A DNA stretch of 64,000 nt from Kineosporia rhizophila (lineage in GTDB: Bacteria > Actinomycetota > Actinomycetes > Actinomycetales > Kineosporiaceae), in contig NZ_JAJSOH010000010.1 of the NCBI RefSeq assembly GCF_021277265.1, positions 62,001 to 126,000 on the forward strand. Reading direction: 5' to 3'. This document shows, piece after piece, positions 9,383 through 18,589 of the stretch (within the stretch, counting starts at the first letter, position 1; each line of letters begins with the position of its first letter). The position numbers and the translations under genes are program-made. The notes beneath the pieces were generated by a model that saw only the letters and a list, made by a program, of their open reading frames with translations, made no database searches and was not told where the DNA came from.

Positions 9383-10369
9383 GTGGCCACACCCCTGTCG
9401 ATCCTCGACCTCGCACCCGTGGCGAAGGGCCAGACCGCCGGTCAGGCGATCGCCGCCAGCGTCGCCCTGGCCCAGACCGCGGAGAGGACCGGGTACGAGC
9501 GGGTCTGGTACGCCGAGCACCACAACATGGCCGCGATCGCCTCCTCGGCCACCAGCGTCCTGATCGCCCACGTGGCCGCCAACACCACCTCGATCAAGCT
9601 CGGCGCCGGCGGGGTGATGCTGCCCAACCACTCGCCGCTGGTGATCGCCGAGCAGTTCGGCACCCTGGCCGAGGTGCACCCGGGCCGGATCGAGCTGGGC
9701 CTGGGCCGGGCCCCGGGCTCGGACCAGGCCACCACCTACGCGTTGCGCCGCGACCCGGCCACCGCCGAGAACTTCCCGCAGGACGTGGTCGAGCTGCAGG
9801 GCTTCCTGGCCGGGGAGTCCAAGGTCCGCGGTGTGCAGGCGATCCCCGGCAAGAACACCCGGGTGCCGCTGTACATCCTCGGTTCCTCGCTGTTCGGGGC
9901 CCAGCTGGCCGCCGCGCTCGGCCTGCCCTACGCCTTCGCCTCGCACTTCGCCCCGTCCGCCCTGCAGGACGCCGTGGCGATCTACCGCCGCGACTTCAAG
10001 CCCTCGGCCCAGCTCGACCACCCGCACGTGCTGGCCGCGCTGAACGTGATCGCCACCGACACCACCGAGCAGGCCCAGGCCGAGCTGCGCCGGGTCAAGA
10101 TCCAGCGGGTCGGCCTGCTCTACGGCCGGGGGCGCACGCTCACCGAGGCCGAGGCCGAGCAGATCGTCGACTCCGGCCAGGCGGTGCAGCTGGAGGAGAT
10201 GACCAAGTACACCGCGGCCGGTACGCCCGGTGAGGTGAAGGACTACCTCGAGCAGTTCAAGAAGGTCGCCGACGCGGACGAGCTGATCGTCGCCTTCGCG
10301 CACACCGAGACCGAGGGCCGGCTGCGCTCGGTCGAGCTCACCGCCGAGGTCATGGGCCAGATCAAGTAG
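9383..10369 (+). CDS. LLM-class flavin-dependent oxidoreductase (MsnO8-type luciferase-like monooxygenase)
   Basis: A 328-residue TIM-barrel flavoenzyme. The opening [13 protein letters not shown], then [18 protein letters not shown] and [16 protein letters not shown], are characteristic of the bacterial luciferase-like group whose members use FMNH2 (or F420 in some branches) to oxygenate small molecules. The length and the conserved [14 protein letters not shown] and [10 protein letters not shown] motifs fit the MsnO8/YwcH branch. GTG start with AAGGG about 8 nt upstream. Neighbours on both sides are on the opposite strand, so there is no operon partner from which to infer the substrate. Confidence 0.88.
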   Translation: MATPLSILDLAPVAKGQTAGQAIAASVALAQTAERTGYERVWYAEHHNMAAIASSATSVLIAHVAANTTSIKLGAGGVMLPNHSPLVIAEQFGTLAEVHPGRIELGLGRAPGSDQATTYALRRDPATAENFPQDVVELQGFLAGESKVRGVQAIPGKNTRVPLYILGSSLFGAQLAAALGLPYAFASHFAPSALQDAVAIYRRDFKPSAQLDHPHVLAALNVIATDTTEQAQAELRRVKIQRVGLLYGRGRTLTEAEAEQIVDSGQAVQLEEMTKYTAAGTPGEVKDYLEQFKKVADADELIVAFAHTETEGRLRSVELTAEVMGQIK

Positions 10370-10378
10370 GCCCGCCGG

Positions 10379-11137
10379 TCAGCGCCGGACGGCGGCCAGC
10401 AGGTTCGCCCGCACGACGCCGTCCCCGATCAGCCGGCCGATCCGTCGTTCCTGCTCCTGGGCCTCGCTCAGCCGCGGGTCGCCGGTGTGCAGGCGCTCCA
10501 CCAGGGCCTGCACCTCGGCGGCCTGCCGGTCCCACTCCTCGGCCCGGTCGTCGGCCGGCAGGTCGGCCGCGCGGATCGAGCCGGTGATCTCCAGGCCGGC
10601 CCGGTCCAGCAGGCCGGGAAGCTCCGCCTCCGAGGGGAACTCGTTGCCCTCCGGCGCCCCGGGCGGCTGCGGCTGATCGCTGGTGAACACCAGGAGCCCC
10701 AGCGCCGCGCCCGGTTTCATGATCCGGGCGATCTCCTCGACCAGCCCGGTCTTGTCCGAGGTGGTGCACAGCACGCCCAGGCACCACACAGCGTCGGCAC
10801 TCTCGTCGGCCAGCGGCAGCCGGGCCCCTTCGCAGGCCAGCGCCGACACCGAGAACAACTGCGTCGCCGCCGCGCAGGCGGCCACCATTGGTTCGAGCAC
10901 CAGGGGCCGGATGCCGTGATGCCGCGCCGCGAAGGCGGTTGGCCCACCCAGCCCGCCACCGACGTCCGTAAGCAGCATTTCTGGGCGTAGTCGGCACTCG
11001 GCTGCGAGCCAGTCGAGTACGGCCGGACTGGCACTGCCCTTACAGGCCGCAGGAATCGCGTACTCGGCACCGAGCAGCCCCACCGCGTCGGCCGTCCAGG
11101 TGGCCTGCACCCCGAACTCGGACTCCATCGCGCTCAC
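10379..11137 (-). CDS. class I SAM-dependent methyltransferase coupled to a folate-reductase-like gene
   Basis: A 252-residue methyltransferase-fold protein. Motif I is LLTDVGGGLGGPTAFAA, strand 2 ends in LVLEP, a motif II-like segment reads ARLPLADESADAVWCLGVL, and motif III reads IMKPGAALGLLVF. The C-terminal third is helical and Glu-rich. The GTG start overlaps the TGA stop of the upstream MTHFR-like gene by 4 bp (GTGA), so translation is probably coupled; an ATG nine bases downstream is the alternative start. Coupling to a gene that resembles methylenetetrahydrofolate reductase suggests a joint one-carbon or methyl-transfer task, but the acceptor is unknown. Confidence 0.82.
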   Translation of the reverse strand: MSAMESEFGVQATWTADAVGLLGAEYAIPAACKGSASPAVLDWLAAECRLRPEMLLTDVGGGLGGPTAFAARHHGIRPLVLEPMVAACAAATQLFSVSALACEGARLPLADESADAVWCLGVLCTTSDKTGLVEEIARIMKPGAALGLLVFTSDQPQPPGAPEGNEFPSEAELPGLLDRAGLEITGSIRAADLPADDRAEEWDRQAAEVQALVERLHTGDPRLSEAQEQERRIGRLIGDGVVRANLLAAVRR

Positions 11138-12195
11138 TGGGCCAGCACCGTCCTTCCTACCTCGGCCTTGATTTCCGCCGCGAGAACCTCACCCCGCCCC
11201 GAAGCCAGCCCGGACAGGTTCACCCCCACCACCCCGTCCACTGCTAGTAGTTCCTGGGCCTCCGTAACCGCAGCCTCGATACCCGCCGCGACCGGATCAG
11301 CTGACGACAGAACCCGTTGCACCACAGCCTGGTCCAGCCCCAGTCCAGGCAGGCTCAACGCGCGGGCGGACCGTTCGTCGGTATACACCGCAACCCCCGC
11401 GATCACCGGCATGCTTACCCCGGAATCGCGCGCGACGGAGACGAATTCAGCCACCCTGGCGGGCGAAGAGACGTGGTTCAGCAGGCAGATCTGCGCTCCA
11501 GCCCGTTGCTTCTCCCGTAGCCGTCCTGGGCGCAACGCAACCGGTGGGGCGTCGGGGGACTCGGCCACCGCAACCGTCAGTCCGGTCGAGGCCGCTAGGG
11601 CGGCGAGCCGCGTACTGTCGATGTCGAAAACCTGGGTGACTTCAGGACGTACGTCGTGAGCACGGCCGTCTCCGGTCACACAGAGCACGCCTGAGGCGCC
11701 CGCCGCGACCAGCCCCGCGAGCTCCTGCTCCAGCACCACCCGATTGCGGTCGCGGCAGGTCAGCGTCACCCACGCAGCGAGTCCGGCTTCCGTGATCAAC
11801 CGGGTCATCAGGCTGGGCGGAAAATCCGGGCGGTTGTGGTGCTCACCGACCAGCACCCCGTCGCAGGATCCCCGCAGAGCCGCGGCGACCGCTTCTACGG
11901 AGGCCAGATCGTAGGGGCGAACGGTGAAGTCGGTGAGCACCAGGGTTTTCGAAGAGCCCAATTGAAGACGGGTGTCAGCTTGCGGTCCCGTCCACTCGAC
12001 CACCTCACCGGCCACCGCGAACGGGCACGGCTGAGCGCGCATCTCGCAGCTCAGGTCTGGCCGCACGCCTCCGCACGGCCCGAACTCCATGCGCTTCGGG
12101 CAGCCCGGTTCCGGGCGTACCCCGCCGAGGAGGCCACCGTCATGCTCAAGCACTGCCACCCGACCGAGTCTGGAACCGTCTGGGCCGGGCTGCAC
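11134..12195 (-). CDS. methylenetetrahydrofolate reductase-like protein with N-terminal MetV-type Cys domain
   Basis: About 353 residues. The N-terminal 60 hold a Cys-rich motif (CPKRMEFGPCGGVRPDLSC, then QPCPF) like the MTHFR C-terminal/MetV domain (PF12225) that binds iron-sulphur or zinc in acetogen reductases. A TIM barrel of the MetF family follows: TCRDRN, GVLCVTGDG where MetF has a GDP loop, and AGAQICLLNHV in the place of the usual AGAD-QxFFD stretch. The natural order in acetogens is separate MetV and MetF; here they form one chain with the Cys domain first. The barrel departs from canonical MetF at the FAD/folate loops, so it may act on another pterin or methyl carrier. The start is uncertain: the GTG at 12195 lies 8 nt after the upstream stop, with internal GTGs at 12159 and 12153. 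Confidence 0.68.
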   Translation of the reverse strand: MQPGPDGSRLGRVAVLEHDGGLLGGVRPEPGCPKRMEFGPCGGVRPDLSCEMRAQPCPFAVAGEVVEWTGPQADTRLQLGSSKTLVLTDFTVRPYDLASVEAVAAALRGSCDGVLVGEHHNRPDFPPSLMTRLITEAGLAAWVTLTCRDRNRVVLEQELAGLVAAGASGVLCVTGDGRAHDVRPEVTQVFDIDSTRLAALAASTGLTVAVAESPDAPPVALRPGRLREKQRAGAQICLLNHVSSPARVAEFVSVARDSGVSMPVIAGVAVYTDERSARALSLPGLGLDQAVVQRVLSSADPVAAGIEAAVTEAQELLAVDGVVGVNLSGLASGRGEVLAAEIKAEVGRTVLAQ

Positions 12196-12203
12196 TTTCA
12201 GAG

Positions 12204-12848
12204 TCAGGAGGTGGGAAAGGCGTCTGGTACCGCTTTGGGGCACTGTACGAAGCCGATACCGCCCATGTCGACCAGCACCGTCACGTAGCCGGACTTCATC
12301 AGCACCTGGCCAGAACGCTGGTAGGTCACCCGCACTTCCAGGGGGTAGGGCTCGGGGCAGGCGTCGGGCAGCTTCCACCGCACGGTGTAGAGCCGAGAGC
12401 TCTCCGGCTCGACCATCACTGCCTTCTCACTACGCCCGGGCCGCTTGCAGGTACCGCCGGACAGGGCCGGGCCTTCCTGGCTGAGCCCGCCGAGCGGGGG
12501 ATGCCCCTGCACCCCGACCAGCAGGGCCGGTTCCAGGGCCACGTTGTGCAGCCAGAACGAGACCGTCACGTAGTTGCGGTGATCGGTACGCACCGGGCAG
12601 GTGTCCCGCAGGGCGAACGGGATGAGGTGGTCCGGATCCAGCTCGGTGGTGCTGATCGCCGGCTGCGGCTGGGCGTCGAAGCGCTCGTAGGGGTGGTGCG
12701 GGCTGCGGCCCACCGCCACGCTGCCCAGCAGCAGGACGAGGATCGCCCCCAGCGCGTAGAGCAGGAGGCGCAGGGGCGTGGGCGGTTGGCCTTCGGGGGT
12801 GTCTTCGCCCCCTGGCTCCAGATCGAGCGTCTCCACTCGCACCCCCAC
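12204..12848 (-). CDS. single-pass membrane protein of unknown function
   Basis: A 214-residue protein: a short acidic cytosolic N-terminus, one transmembrane helix at about 27-47 (LLLYALGAILVLLLGSVAVG), then an exported domain of about 165 residues rich in beta-forming stretches (YVTVSFWLHNVAL, PLEVRVTYQRSG, GYVTVLVDMGGIGF). Three Cys in the outer domain could form disulphides. The layout suggests an immunoglobulin-like extracytoplasmic domain, but I recognise no family. GTG start. It lies 8 bp upstream of the MTHFR-like gene and may be co-transcribed with it, although the two functions do not obviously match. Confidence 0.7.
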   Translation of the reverse strand: MGVRVETLDLEPGGEDTPEGQPPTPLRLLLYALGAILVLLLGSVAVGRSPHHPYERFDAQPQPAISTTELDPDHLIPFALRDTCPVRTDHRNYVTVSFWLHNVALEPALLVGVQGHPPLGGLSQEGPALSGGTCKRPGRSEKAVMVEPESSRLYTVRWKLPDACPEPYPLEVRVTYQRSGQVLMKSGYVTVLVDMGGIGFVQCPKAVPDAFPTS

Positions 12849-12965
12849 TGCCGCAGTGCCGGACGGCTACCGCGGGGCGGAGGAAGCGAGGAGGGGGCGC
12901 GGTGGCGCTGCGGGGAGGGGATCCACAGCACCACCGCACCAGATCTGGGCCGTCTCCGGCGCGGT

Positions 12966-14912
12966 CTACGCAGCTTGCAGGTCGTACACCGTCTGTCCAC
13001 CTACGGTAATCGCGGTGTAGTTCGCCGCAACCCAGTCCGCGATCCCGCTGTCGCCGCCCCGGCCTCCTCCCATCCCGCCGCCCATGCCGCCGGAGATGAA
13101 GTACCGCACCTCACCGGCGGCCACGTAAGCCTGGAACTCCTCCAGGGTAGGCGCCGGATCGCTGCCGGAGAACCCGCCCAGCGCCATCACCGGCTGGCCG
13201 CTGGCCAGCTGCAACGGAGCGGCCGAGTTCGAGCTGACGGTGGCCGCCGCCCACTTGGTGCCGGCGTTCTGCAGCAGCTCGACCAGTTCGTCGCTGACCT
13301 CCGACCCGCTGCCCATTCCGCCCCCTCGACCGCCGCCGCCTCCGCCGAAGCCGGAAGAGGCTGCGCTGGACGGACCGACCGAGGGGATGGAGCCGGTGTG
13401 CGCGCTGGCGGTGGTGGCCACGGCGTAGGCCGCACTGCCGGCCACTCCCCCGAGCAGACCGGCCAGGACCAGCGCAGCCAGCGCCCGGGTGGCCAGCCGC
13501 AGCGGGACCAGCAGGCCGATTGCTGCGACCACGGTGACCGCGAGCACGAGGTAGCGCAGCTCCGGGTGCCAGTCGGCGTTGCGGGCCAGCAGCGTGTACG
13601 ACCACAGGCCGGAGGAGAGCACCATCGCGGCCAGGGCGAGGCGGGCGCGCCAGAGGTTCCGGGCCTGCCACAGCGCCGTGCCGCCGACCGCGATCAGAGC
13701 GGCGATGGCCGGAGCCAGGGCAACGGTGTAGTACGGGTGGATCGTGCCCTTCATGTAGCTGAAGATCAGACCCACGGTCAGCAGCCAGCCGCCCCACACG
13801 ATCAGCGCGGCCCGGGTGCGGTCGGTGCGCGGCCGGCGGGCGGTGATCAGCAGCCCGGCCACCAGGGCGATCAGCGCGGCGGGCAGCAGCCAGGAGATCT
13901 GGTTGCCCATCTCCGAGCCGAACAACCGGTTCAGCCCGGTGGCGCCGCCGAACGAGGAACCGGCCTGACCGCCCGTCCCGCCCATGCCGCCGCCTCCGCC
14001 GCCCCCGTTGCCGTCGCCCCCGAAGATGCGGCCCAGGCCGTTGTAGCCGAACACCAGCTCGAGCACGGAGTTGTTCTCGGAGCCACCGATGTACGGGCGT
14101 GAGCCCGCCGGCCACAGCGAGACCGCGGCGATCCACCAGCCGCAAGAGACGACCATCGCGACCAGACCGCCGAGCAGCTGCAGGATGCGCCGCTTCACCG
14201 GGGCCGGGGCGCAGACCAGGTAGGCCAGGCCGAGGGCGGGCACGATCAGCCAGCCCTGCAGCATCTTGGTCAGGAAGGCGAACCCGAGGGCGGTGCCGGC
14301 CAGCAGCACCCACTTGGTCGAGGCGTTCTCCAGGGCCCGCACCATGCAGTAGGTCGCCGCGGTCATCAGCAGCACCAGGAGGGCGTCGGGGTTGTTGAAG
14401 CGGAAGATCAGGGCGACGGCCGGGGTGAGGGCCAGCACCGCGCCGGCCACCAGCCCGGCCAGCGGGCCGGACCAGCGCTTGACCGCCGCGTACAGCAGGG
14501 CCACCGCGGCCACGGCCTCCAGCGCCTGCGGCACCAGCATGCTCCAGCTGCTGTAGCCGAAGATCCGCGCGGACAGGCCCATCACCCAGGTCGAGGCGGG
14601 CGGCTTGTCCACCGTGATGAAGCCGCTCGCGTCGAAACCGCCGAAGAACCAGGCCTTCCAGCTCTTCGAGGCGGCCTGCACGGCCGCGGCGTAGAACTCG
14701 TTGGCGTTGCCCGAGACCGCCACGTTCTGCAGGTACAGCGCCGCGGTGGCCAGCAGCAGCACGATCAGGGCGGGCCGGGCCCAGGCCGGGTCGGCTTGGG
14801 CGGCCGGATCAGCTGGGCCAGCTGATTTCGACGACGCCCACGACAGACGCCGCCCCCGTCTGGGAGCGGCGGAGTCGGGGGCGGCGTCAGGCCCGGGCGA
14901 GGTCGTCGTCAT
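12966..14912 (-). CDS. GT39-family polyprenol-phosphate mannosyltransferase (YkcA/B-like)
   Basis: A 648-residue integral membrane glycosyltransferase. After a Pro/Ala-rich cytosolic tail, the first external loop carries NEFYAAAVQAASKSW and FITVDKPPASTWVMGLSARI, the acidic loop typical of ArnT/YkcB-like GT39 enzymes that use polyprenyl-phosphate sugars. About eleven TM segments follow. Two Gly-rich, low-complexity loops (about 300-325 and 530-548) and a C-terminal external domain ending YFISGGMGGGMGGG are standard in the actinobacterial YkcA/B group. The likely role is transfer of mannose or a similar sugar to envelope glycopolymers or proteins outside the membrane. It sits immediately downstream of the first two-TM/sugar-transferase module and in the same orientation as the two-TM gene. 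Confidence 0.85.
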   Translation of the reverse strand: MTTTSPGPDAAPDSAAPRRGRRLSWASSKSAGPADPAAQADPAWARPALIVLLLATAALYLQNVAVSGNANEFYAAAVQAASKSWKAWFFGGFDASGFITVDKPPASTWVMGLSARIFGYSSWSMLVPQALEAVAAVALLYAAVKRWSGPLAGLVAGAVLALTPAVALIFRFNNPDALLVLLMTAATYCMVRALENASTKWVLLAGTALGFAFLTKMLQGWLIVPALGLAYLVCAPAPVKRRILQLLGGLVAMVVSCGWWIAAVSLWPAGSRPYIGGSENNSVLELVFGYNGLGRIFGGDGNGGGGGGGMGGTGGQAGSSFGGATGLNRLFGSEMGNQISWLLPAALIALVAGLLITARRPRTDRTRAALIVWGGWLLTVGLIFSYMKGTIHPYYTVALAPAIAALIAVGGTALWQARNLWRARLALAAMVLSSGLWSYTLLARNADWHPELRYLVLAVTVVAAIGLLVPLRLATRALAALVLAGLLGGVAGSAAYAVATTASAHTGSIPSVGPSSAASSGFGGGGGGRGGGMGSGSEVSDELVELLQNAGTKWAAATVSSNSAAPLQLASGQPVMALGGFSGSDPAPTLEEFQAYVAAGEVRYFISGGMGGGMGGGRGGDSGIADWVAANYTAITVGGQTVYDLQAA

Positions 14913-14995
14913 GGTGACGACTCTTCACCCAGCGCCTGACCAGCGGCCGACCGTTTCCTAGGGGCCGGCTGTGCGTCTCACCGCCGGTCTTCGCC

Positions 14996-16534
14996 TCAGG
15001 GGGTGGCGGTGATGCCCGGCACCATGAACGAGGCGGCCAGGTCGAACTCCTTCACGTCCACGTCGTGCTCGACCAGGAACTCCCGCAGCACGTCGATCGA
15101 CCGGCGTTTGAACGCGTTGTGGTAGATCTTCTCGTCGGCCGCACCGAAGTGATTGCCGTTGGCGGCCGCGGCCGTCCGGTCGCGCAGGCTCGCGGCGGCG
15201 GCCCAGCTCAGGTCGTTGCGCTCTTCCAGCTCCTGGTCCAGGTCGACCCGGTCGGCGGCCTCCTGCCGGTCGATCCGGATCTTGCGGATCGCCCGGGCCG
15301 GGCTGCCCCACAGCAGCGGCCAGACCATCGGGAACACCGTGCGCAGCAACGGGAGCCGGTGCGCGCCGGGCCCCAGCGGGATCTTCACCACGTCGCCGTA
15401 GTCGGGCTTGAGCGGGCGCAGCGCGCAGACCGACATCTCCACCTCGAGCATCGGCCCGCGCTTCTCCACCCGCACGAACAGGGTGACCACCACCTGCCCG
15501 TCCCAGCCGGTGATCTCGAAGAACGTGTAGGGCCGGGCCGAACGGTGCTGGGCGCGCAGCGACTGCTCGATCCGCTCCTGCTTGACCTCGCTGACCGGCC
15601 GGCGGAACCGCAGTTCGTAGTCCGGGTCGTCGAGCACCGGACCGTGCCGGAACAGGCCGCCCACGGTGCGGGCGTGCCCACCGATCACGTACAGCCGCTG
15701 CCCCGTACGGGGCTTGTTCTCCATCGTCTGCGGGATCTGCTCCAGCAGGTACCGGTGCAGGTCGGGCGCCTCGAACACACGTGGCTCGGCGCGCTTGCCC
15801 AGCCCGGAGTCGAGGGTGCCGACCCGGGTGTCCACGGTGAAGCTCCACCGGTCGATCTGCTCGCCCGAGCCGTTGAACGGCGTCTTGCCGGCGAACACCA
15901 CCACGTTGGCCCGCATCGAACTGCGGATCGACTCCTCCACGTCGGGCGGCAACGGCGGCGGGGCCACCGCGTTGAGCCCCCGGATGCCGATCGAGGCCAG
16001 CGCCGAGTCGTGCACCGCCTGGTAGTGCACCCAGACGATGACGAAGCCGGCCAGGTAGGCACCGACGATCGCGAAGAACATCAGCATCAGCAGCCCACCC
16101 GGGCCCAGCCCGCCGGTGAAGATGGACACCAGGGCCACCTCGGCGATGATCGCCACCGCGGCGGTGACCACCAGCAGCCACACGTCCCGGGTCTCCCGGC
16201 GCTGCTTGGCCTGGGCCGCGTGCCGGGCCAGCGCCACCGCGTCGATGTGCCAGTTCGGCGCCATCGCCTTCCAGTCCGGATAGACCAGGTCGTTCAGGAC
16301 CTCGCCGCCGAACGAGGCGTTCAGGTGGATCGCCGAGCACAGCTGCCGGGAGATGCCGTCTCCGGCCGGGGTGAACGGCTGGGCCCGGCGGGCCGGGGCG
16401 CGGCGCGCGGCCCAGGGCGGCTGGAGCGCCTGACGCAGGCTGTCCTCCGGCGAAGGGCCGGGGATCAGCCGCGGCTTGGACTCGACCGTGGTGCGGCCGG
16501 CTCCGCGGTGGCGCGAAGTCTCCGAGGGCGGCAT
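14996..16534 (-). CDS. two-TM membrane protein, copy 1 of a duplicated family beside sugar transferases
   Basis: A 512-residue protein I cannot assign to a named family. Residues 1-110 are cytosolic and include NWHIDAVALARHAAQA; two adjacent TM helices follow (about 118-142 and 147-172); the remaining 340 residues form a large soluble domain with QRLYVIGGHAR, FRRPVSEV, SARPYTFFEI, GQVVVTLFVR and CALRPLKPD, and a helical C-terminus (ADEKIYHNAFKRRSIDVLREF). The same motifs in the same order occur in the protein at 31969-33429, and both genes diverge from near-identical types of polyprenyl sugar transferase. This conserved pairing suggests a role in exopolysaccharide assembly, for instance control of the transferase or of chain export. 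ATG start. Confidence 0.8.
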   Translation of the reverse strand: MPPSETSRHRGAGRTTVESKPRLIPGPSPEDSLRQALQPPWAARRAPARRAQPFTPAGDGISRQLCSAIHLNASFGGEVLNDLVYPDWKAMAPNWHIDAVALARHAAQAKQRRETRDVWLLVVTAAVAIIAEVALVSIFTGGLGPGGLLMLMFFAIVGAYLAGFVIVWVHYQAVHDSALASIGIRGLNAVAPPPLPPDVEESIRSSMRANVVVFAGKTPFNGSGEQIDRWSFTVDTRVGTLDSGLGKRAEPRVFEAPDLHRYLLEQIPQTMENKPRTGQRLYVIGGHARTVGGLFRHGPVLDDPDYELRFRRPVSEVKQERIEQSLRAQHRSARPYTFFEITGWDGQVVVTLFVRVEKRGPMLEVEMSVCALRPLKPDYGDVVKIPLGPGAHRLPLLRTVFPMVWPLLWGSPARAIRKIRIDRQEAADRVDLDQELEERNDLSWAAAASLRDRTAAAANGNHFGAADEKIYHNAFKRRSIDVLREFLVEHDVDVKEFDLAASFMVPGITATP

Positions 16535-16945
16535 TCAGACTCCCTGCGTCGCTCACTGACCCTTGGTGGGGGTCACCGTGAGGGTAGTTCACCCGTCCGG
16601 CGGATCCACGGTGCTCGCCCGATACAGATGATGCACCGTCGATCAACGCAAGAGCGACAGGACGGGGCGAGTCACCCGATCTTTCCCCGCCCCACTTTCG
16701 CCCCGGTAACCAAACGCAACCACCACTCGTCCATCAATTCCCGGTCAATTCCGGGCAATTAAGGCATCCCTCTGACCTGCACGGATGTTCTAGTGACCAG
16801 AAGTGAATAACCGAACGCGGGCAGTGATGAATGGCCTAGGGTTGGGCGCGCCTGGACCGGCGCCGGTGGGCCGCCGCACGGCCTGCCGCGAGCCGGACCC
16901 GGTTAACAACAGCGATCGGCCAGCGCGTTGTGGGGGTTTGTCCTG
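16535..16945. promoter_or_regulatory. divergent intergenic region, module copy 1
   Basis: A 411-bp gap between the divergent two-TM and sugar-transferase genes. It holds an AT-richer pocket at about 16720-16830 (TCAATTCC is repeated at 16733 and 16745) and a CCTAGG at 16835-16840 followed by GTTGGGC. A CCTAG followed by TGGGC also occurs upstream of the second copy of the module (33932), so this may be a shared promoter element. No small gene is convincing. Confidence 0.35.
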
Positions 16946-18571
16946 ATGTCCCGGCGAGTAAGCCCGCAGGATGAGAACAATCCCGCTCACTCCCGGCCCG
17001 CGGATCACATCGGCACCACCGATATCGCCGATGCGGGCACCCGCCCGGCCCCGGGGGTGGCGGGCAGTGCGGGTGCAGTGTCAGCGTCGGGCTCGACCTC
17101 GGGCCCGTCTTCGGGCCCGGCCTCGGGGAGGGACGAGAGCAGACCGGACCGTGGCCTCCCCCGCCACGCCGACATCGATGCCCGGGTGGCGTTGACCCGC
17201 TACCGCCGCAACGCCCTGCTCGCCGACGCCCTGAGCGCCGGCGCCGCGGCCCTGCTGGCCATCATGCTGCGCTTCGACGGCGAGGCCCCCGGCTTCTGGG
17301 CCTGGATGCCGATCGTGCTGCCGGTGGTCTGGATCGGCATCGCCGGCCTGGACCGGGTCTACGAACGGCGTTTCCTGGGCGCCGGCACCGAGGAGTTCCA
17401 GCGCGTGCTGCGCTCGGGGGTGGTGCTCTTCGCGGCGATCGCCGTCACCAGCTACCTCTCCCGCTCGAACGTCTCCCGTTCGGTGGTCTTCTTCGCCGTG
17501 CCGGTCACCGTGCTGGGCGCCCTGGCCGCCCGGAAGCTGCTGCGCGTGCGCCTGCACCACGCCCGCGCCGCCGGGATCGGGCTGGAGCGCACCATCGTGC
17601 TGGGCGACGCCGAGGGCGCGGTGGAACTGGTGCACCTGCTGCGGCACACCACGCACCGCGGCATGGTGCCGGTCGGGGTCTGCCTGGCCGCCAGCCCGGT
17701 CACCCCCAGCGCCCTGGACGGGGTTCCGGTGATGGGCGGGCCCGAGGACGTGCTGGCCGCCGTCGAGGCCACCGGAGCGCACGTGGTGGCCGTGGTCTCG
17801 CACCCCGACCTCTGGGGGCACCCGATGCGCGAACTGGCCTGGGCCCTGGAGGACCTGGACGTCGAACTGGTGGTCTCCCCCGGCATCGTCGAGGTGGCCG
17901 GGCCCCGCCTGTCGATCCGGCCGCTGGCCGGGCTCTCGCTGCTGCACCTGGAACAACCCACCGCGGCCGGCGGCGACCTCCTGCTGAAGGCCGCCTTCGA
18001 CCGGCTGCTCGGCAGCTTCGTCCTGCTCGTGCTCTCGCCCCTGCTGATCGCGGTGGCGGTCGCGGTGCGCACCACCAGCCCGGGCCCGGCCCTGTTCCGG
18101 CAGACCCGGGTCGGGGTCGGGGGCCGGGAGTTCTCGATCTACAAGTTCCGCTCGATGGTCACCGACGCCGAGGCCCGGCTGATCGAGCTGGCCGAGCAGG
18201 ACGAGGGCAACGGGGTGCTGTTCAAGATGCGCGCCGATCCCCGGATCACCCCGATCGGGGCGTTCCTGCGCCGCTACTCGCTGGACGAACTGCCCCAGCT
18301 GATCAACGTCGCCAAGGGCGACATGTCCCTGGTCGGCCCGCGCCCGCCGCTGCCCAGCGAGGTGGCCGGCTACTCCGACGACGCGGTGCGCCGGCTGCGG
18401 GTGCGGCCCGGGATGACCGGGCTGTGGCAGGTCTCCGGCCGTTCCGACCTGAGCTGGGAGCAGTCCCTGCTGCTGGACCTGCGCTACGTGGACAACTGGT
18501 CGATGACGCTGGACCTGAGCATCCTCTGGCGCACGGTACGGGCCGTGCTGAAGGGCGAGGGCGCCTACTGA
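16946..18571 (+). CDS. polyprenyl-phosphate sugar phosphotransferase (WcaJ/WbaP-type), copy 1
   Basis: A 541-residue initiating transferase for exopolysaccharide. A disordered N-terminus of about 75 residues precedes four TM helices (about 90-190), a CoA_binding_3-type Rossmann region (TIVLGDAEGAVELVHLL and VVAVVSHPDLWG) and the C-terminal Bac_transf catalytic domain (about 350-541). The catalytic core shows FRQTRVGVGGREFSIYKFRS, the Asp-Glu dyad in YSLDELPQL, and MSLVGPRPPLPSE. It would transfer a hexose-1-phosphate from a UDP-sugar to undecaprenyl phosphate on the inner membrane face. I prefer the ATG at 16946, with GGGGG about 10 nt upstream, over a TTG at 16928. A close paralogue is at 34017. 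No downstream glycosyltransferase genes follow this copy. Confidence 0.92.
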   Translation: MSRRVSPQDENNPAHSRPADHIGTTDIADAGTRPAPGVAGSAGAVSASGSTSGPSSGPASGRDESRPDRGLPRHADIDARVALTRYRRNALLADALSAGAAALLAIMLRFDGEAPGFWAWMPIVLPVVWIGIAGLDRVYERRFLGAGTEEFQRVLRSGVVLFAAIAVTSYLSRSNVSRSVVFFAVPVTVLGALAARKLLRVRLHHARAAGIGLERTIVLGDAEGAVELVHLLRHTTHRGMVPVGVCLAASPVTPSALDGVPVMGGPEDVLAAVEATGAHVVAVVSHPDLWGHPMRELAWALEDLDVELVVSPGIVEVAGPRLSIRPLAGLSLLHLEQPTAAGGDLLLKAAFDRLLGSFVLLVLSPLLIAVAVAVRTTSPGPALFRQTRVGVGGREFSIYKFRSMVTDAEARLIELAEQDEGNGVLFKMRADPRITPIGAFLRRYSLDELPQLINVAKGDMSLVGPRPPLPSEVAGYSDDAVRRLRVRPGMTGLWQVSGRSDLSWEQSLLLDLRYVDNWSMTLDLSILWRTVRAVLKGEGAY

Positions 18572-18589
18572 GCCCGCCGGGCGGCGGTC

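Noticed and set aside
11134..12378. MTHFR-like gene starting at 12378
   Set aside because: The extra 61 codons overlap the end of the single-TM gene and show no MetV features; starts after 12204 are more plausible.
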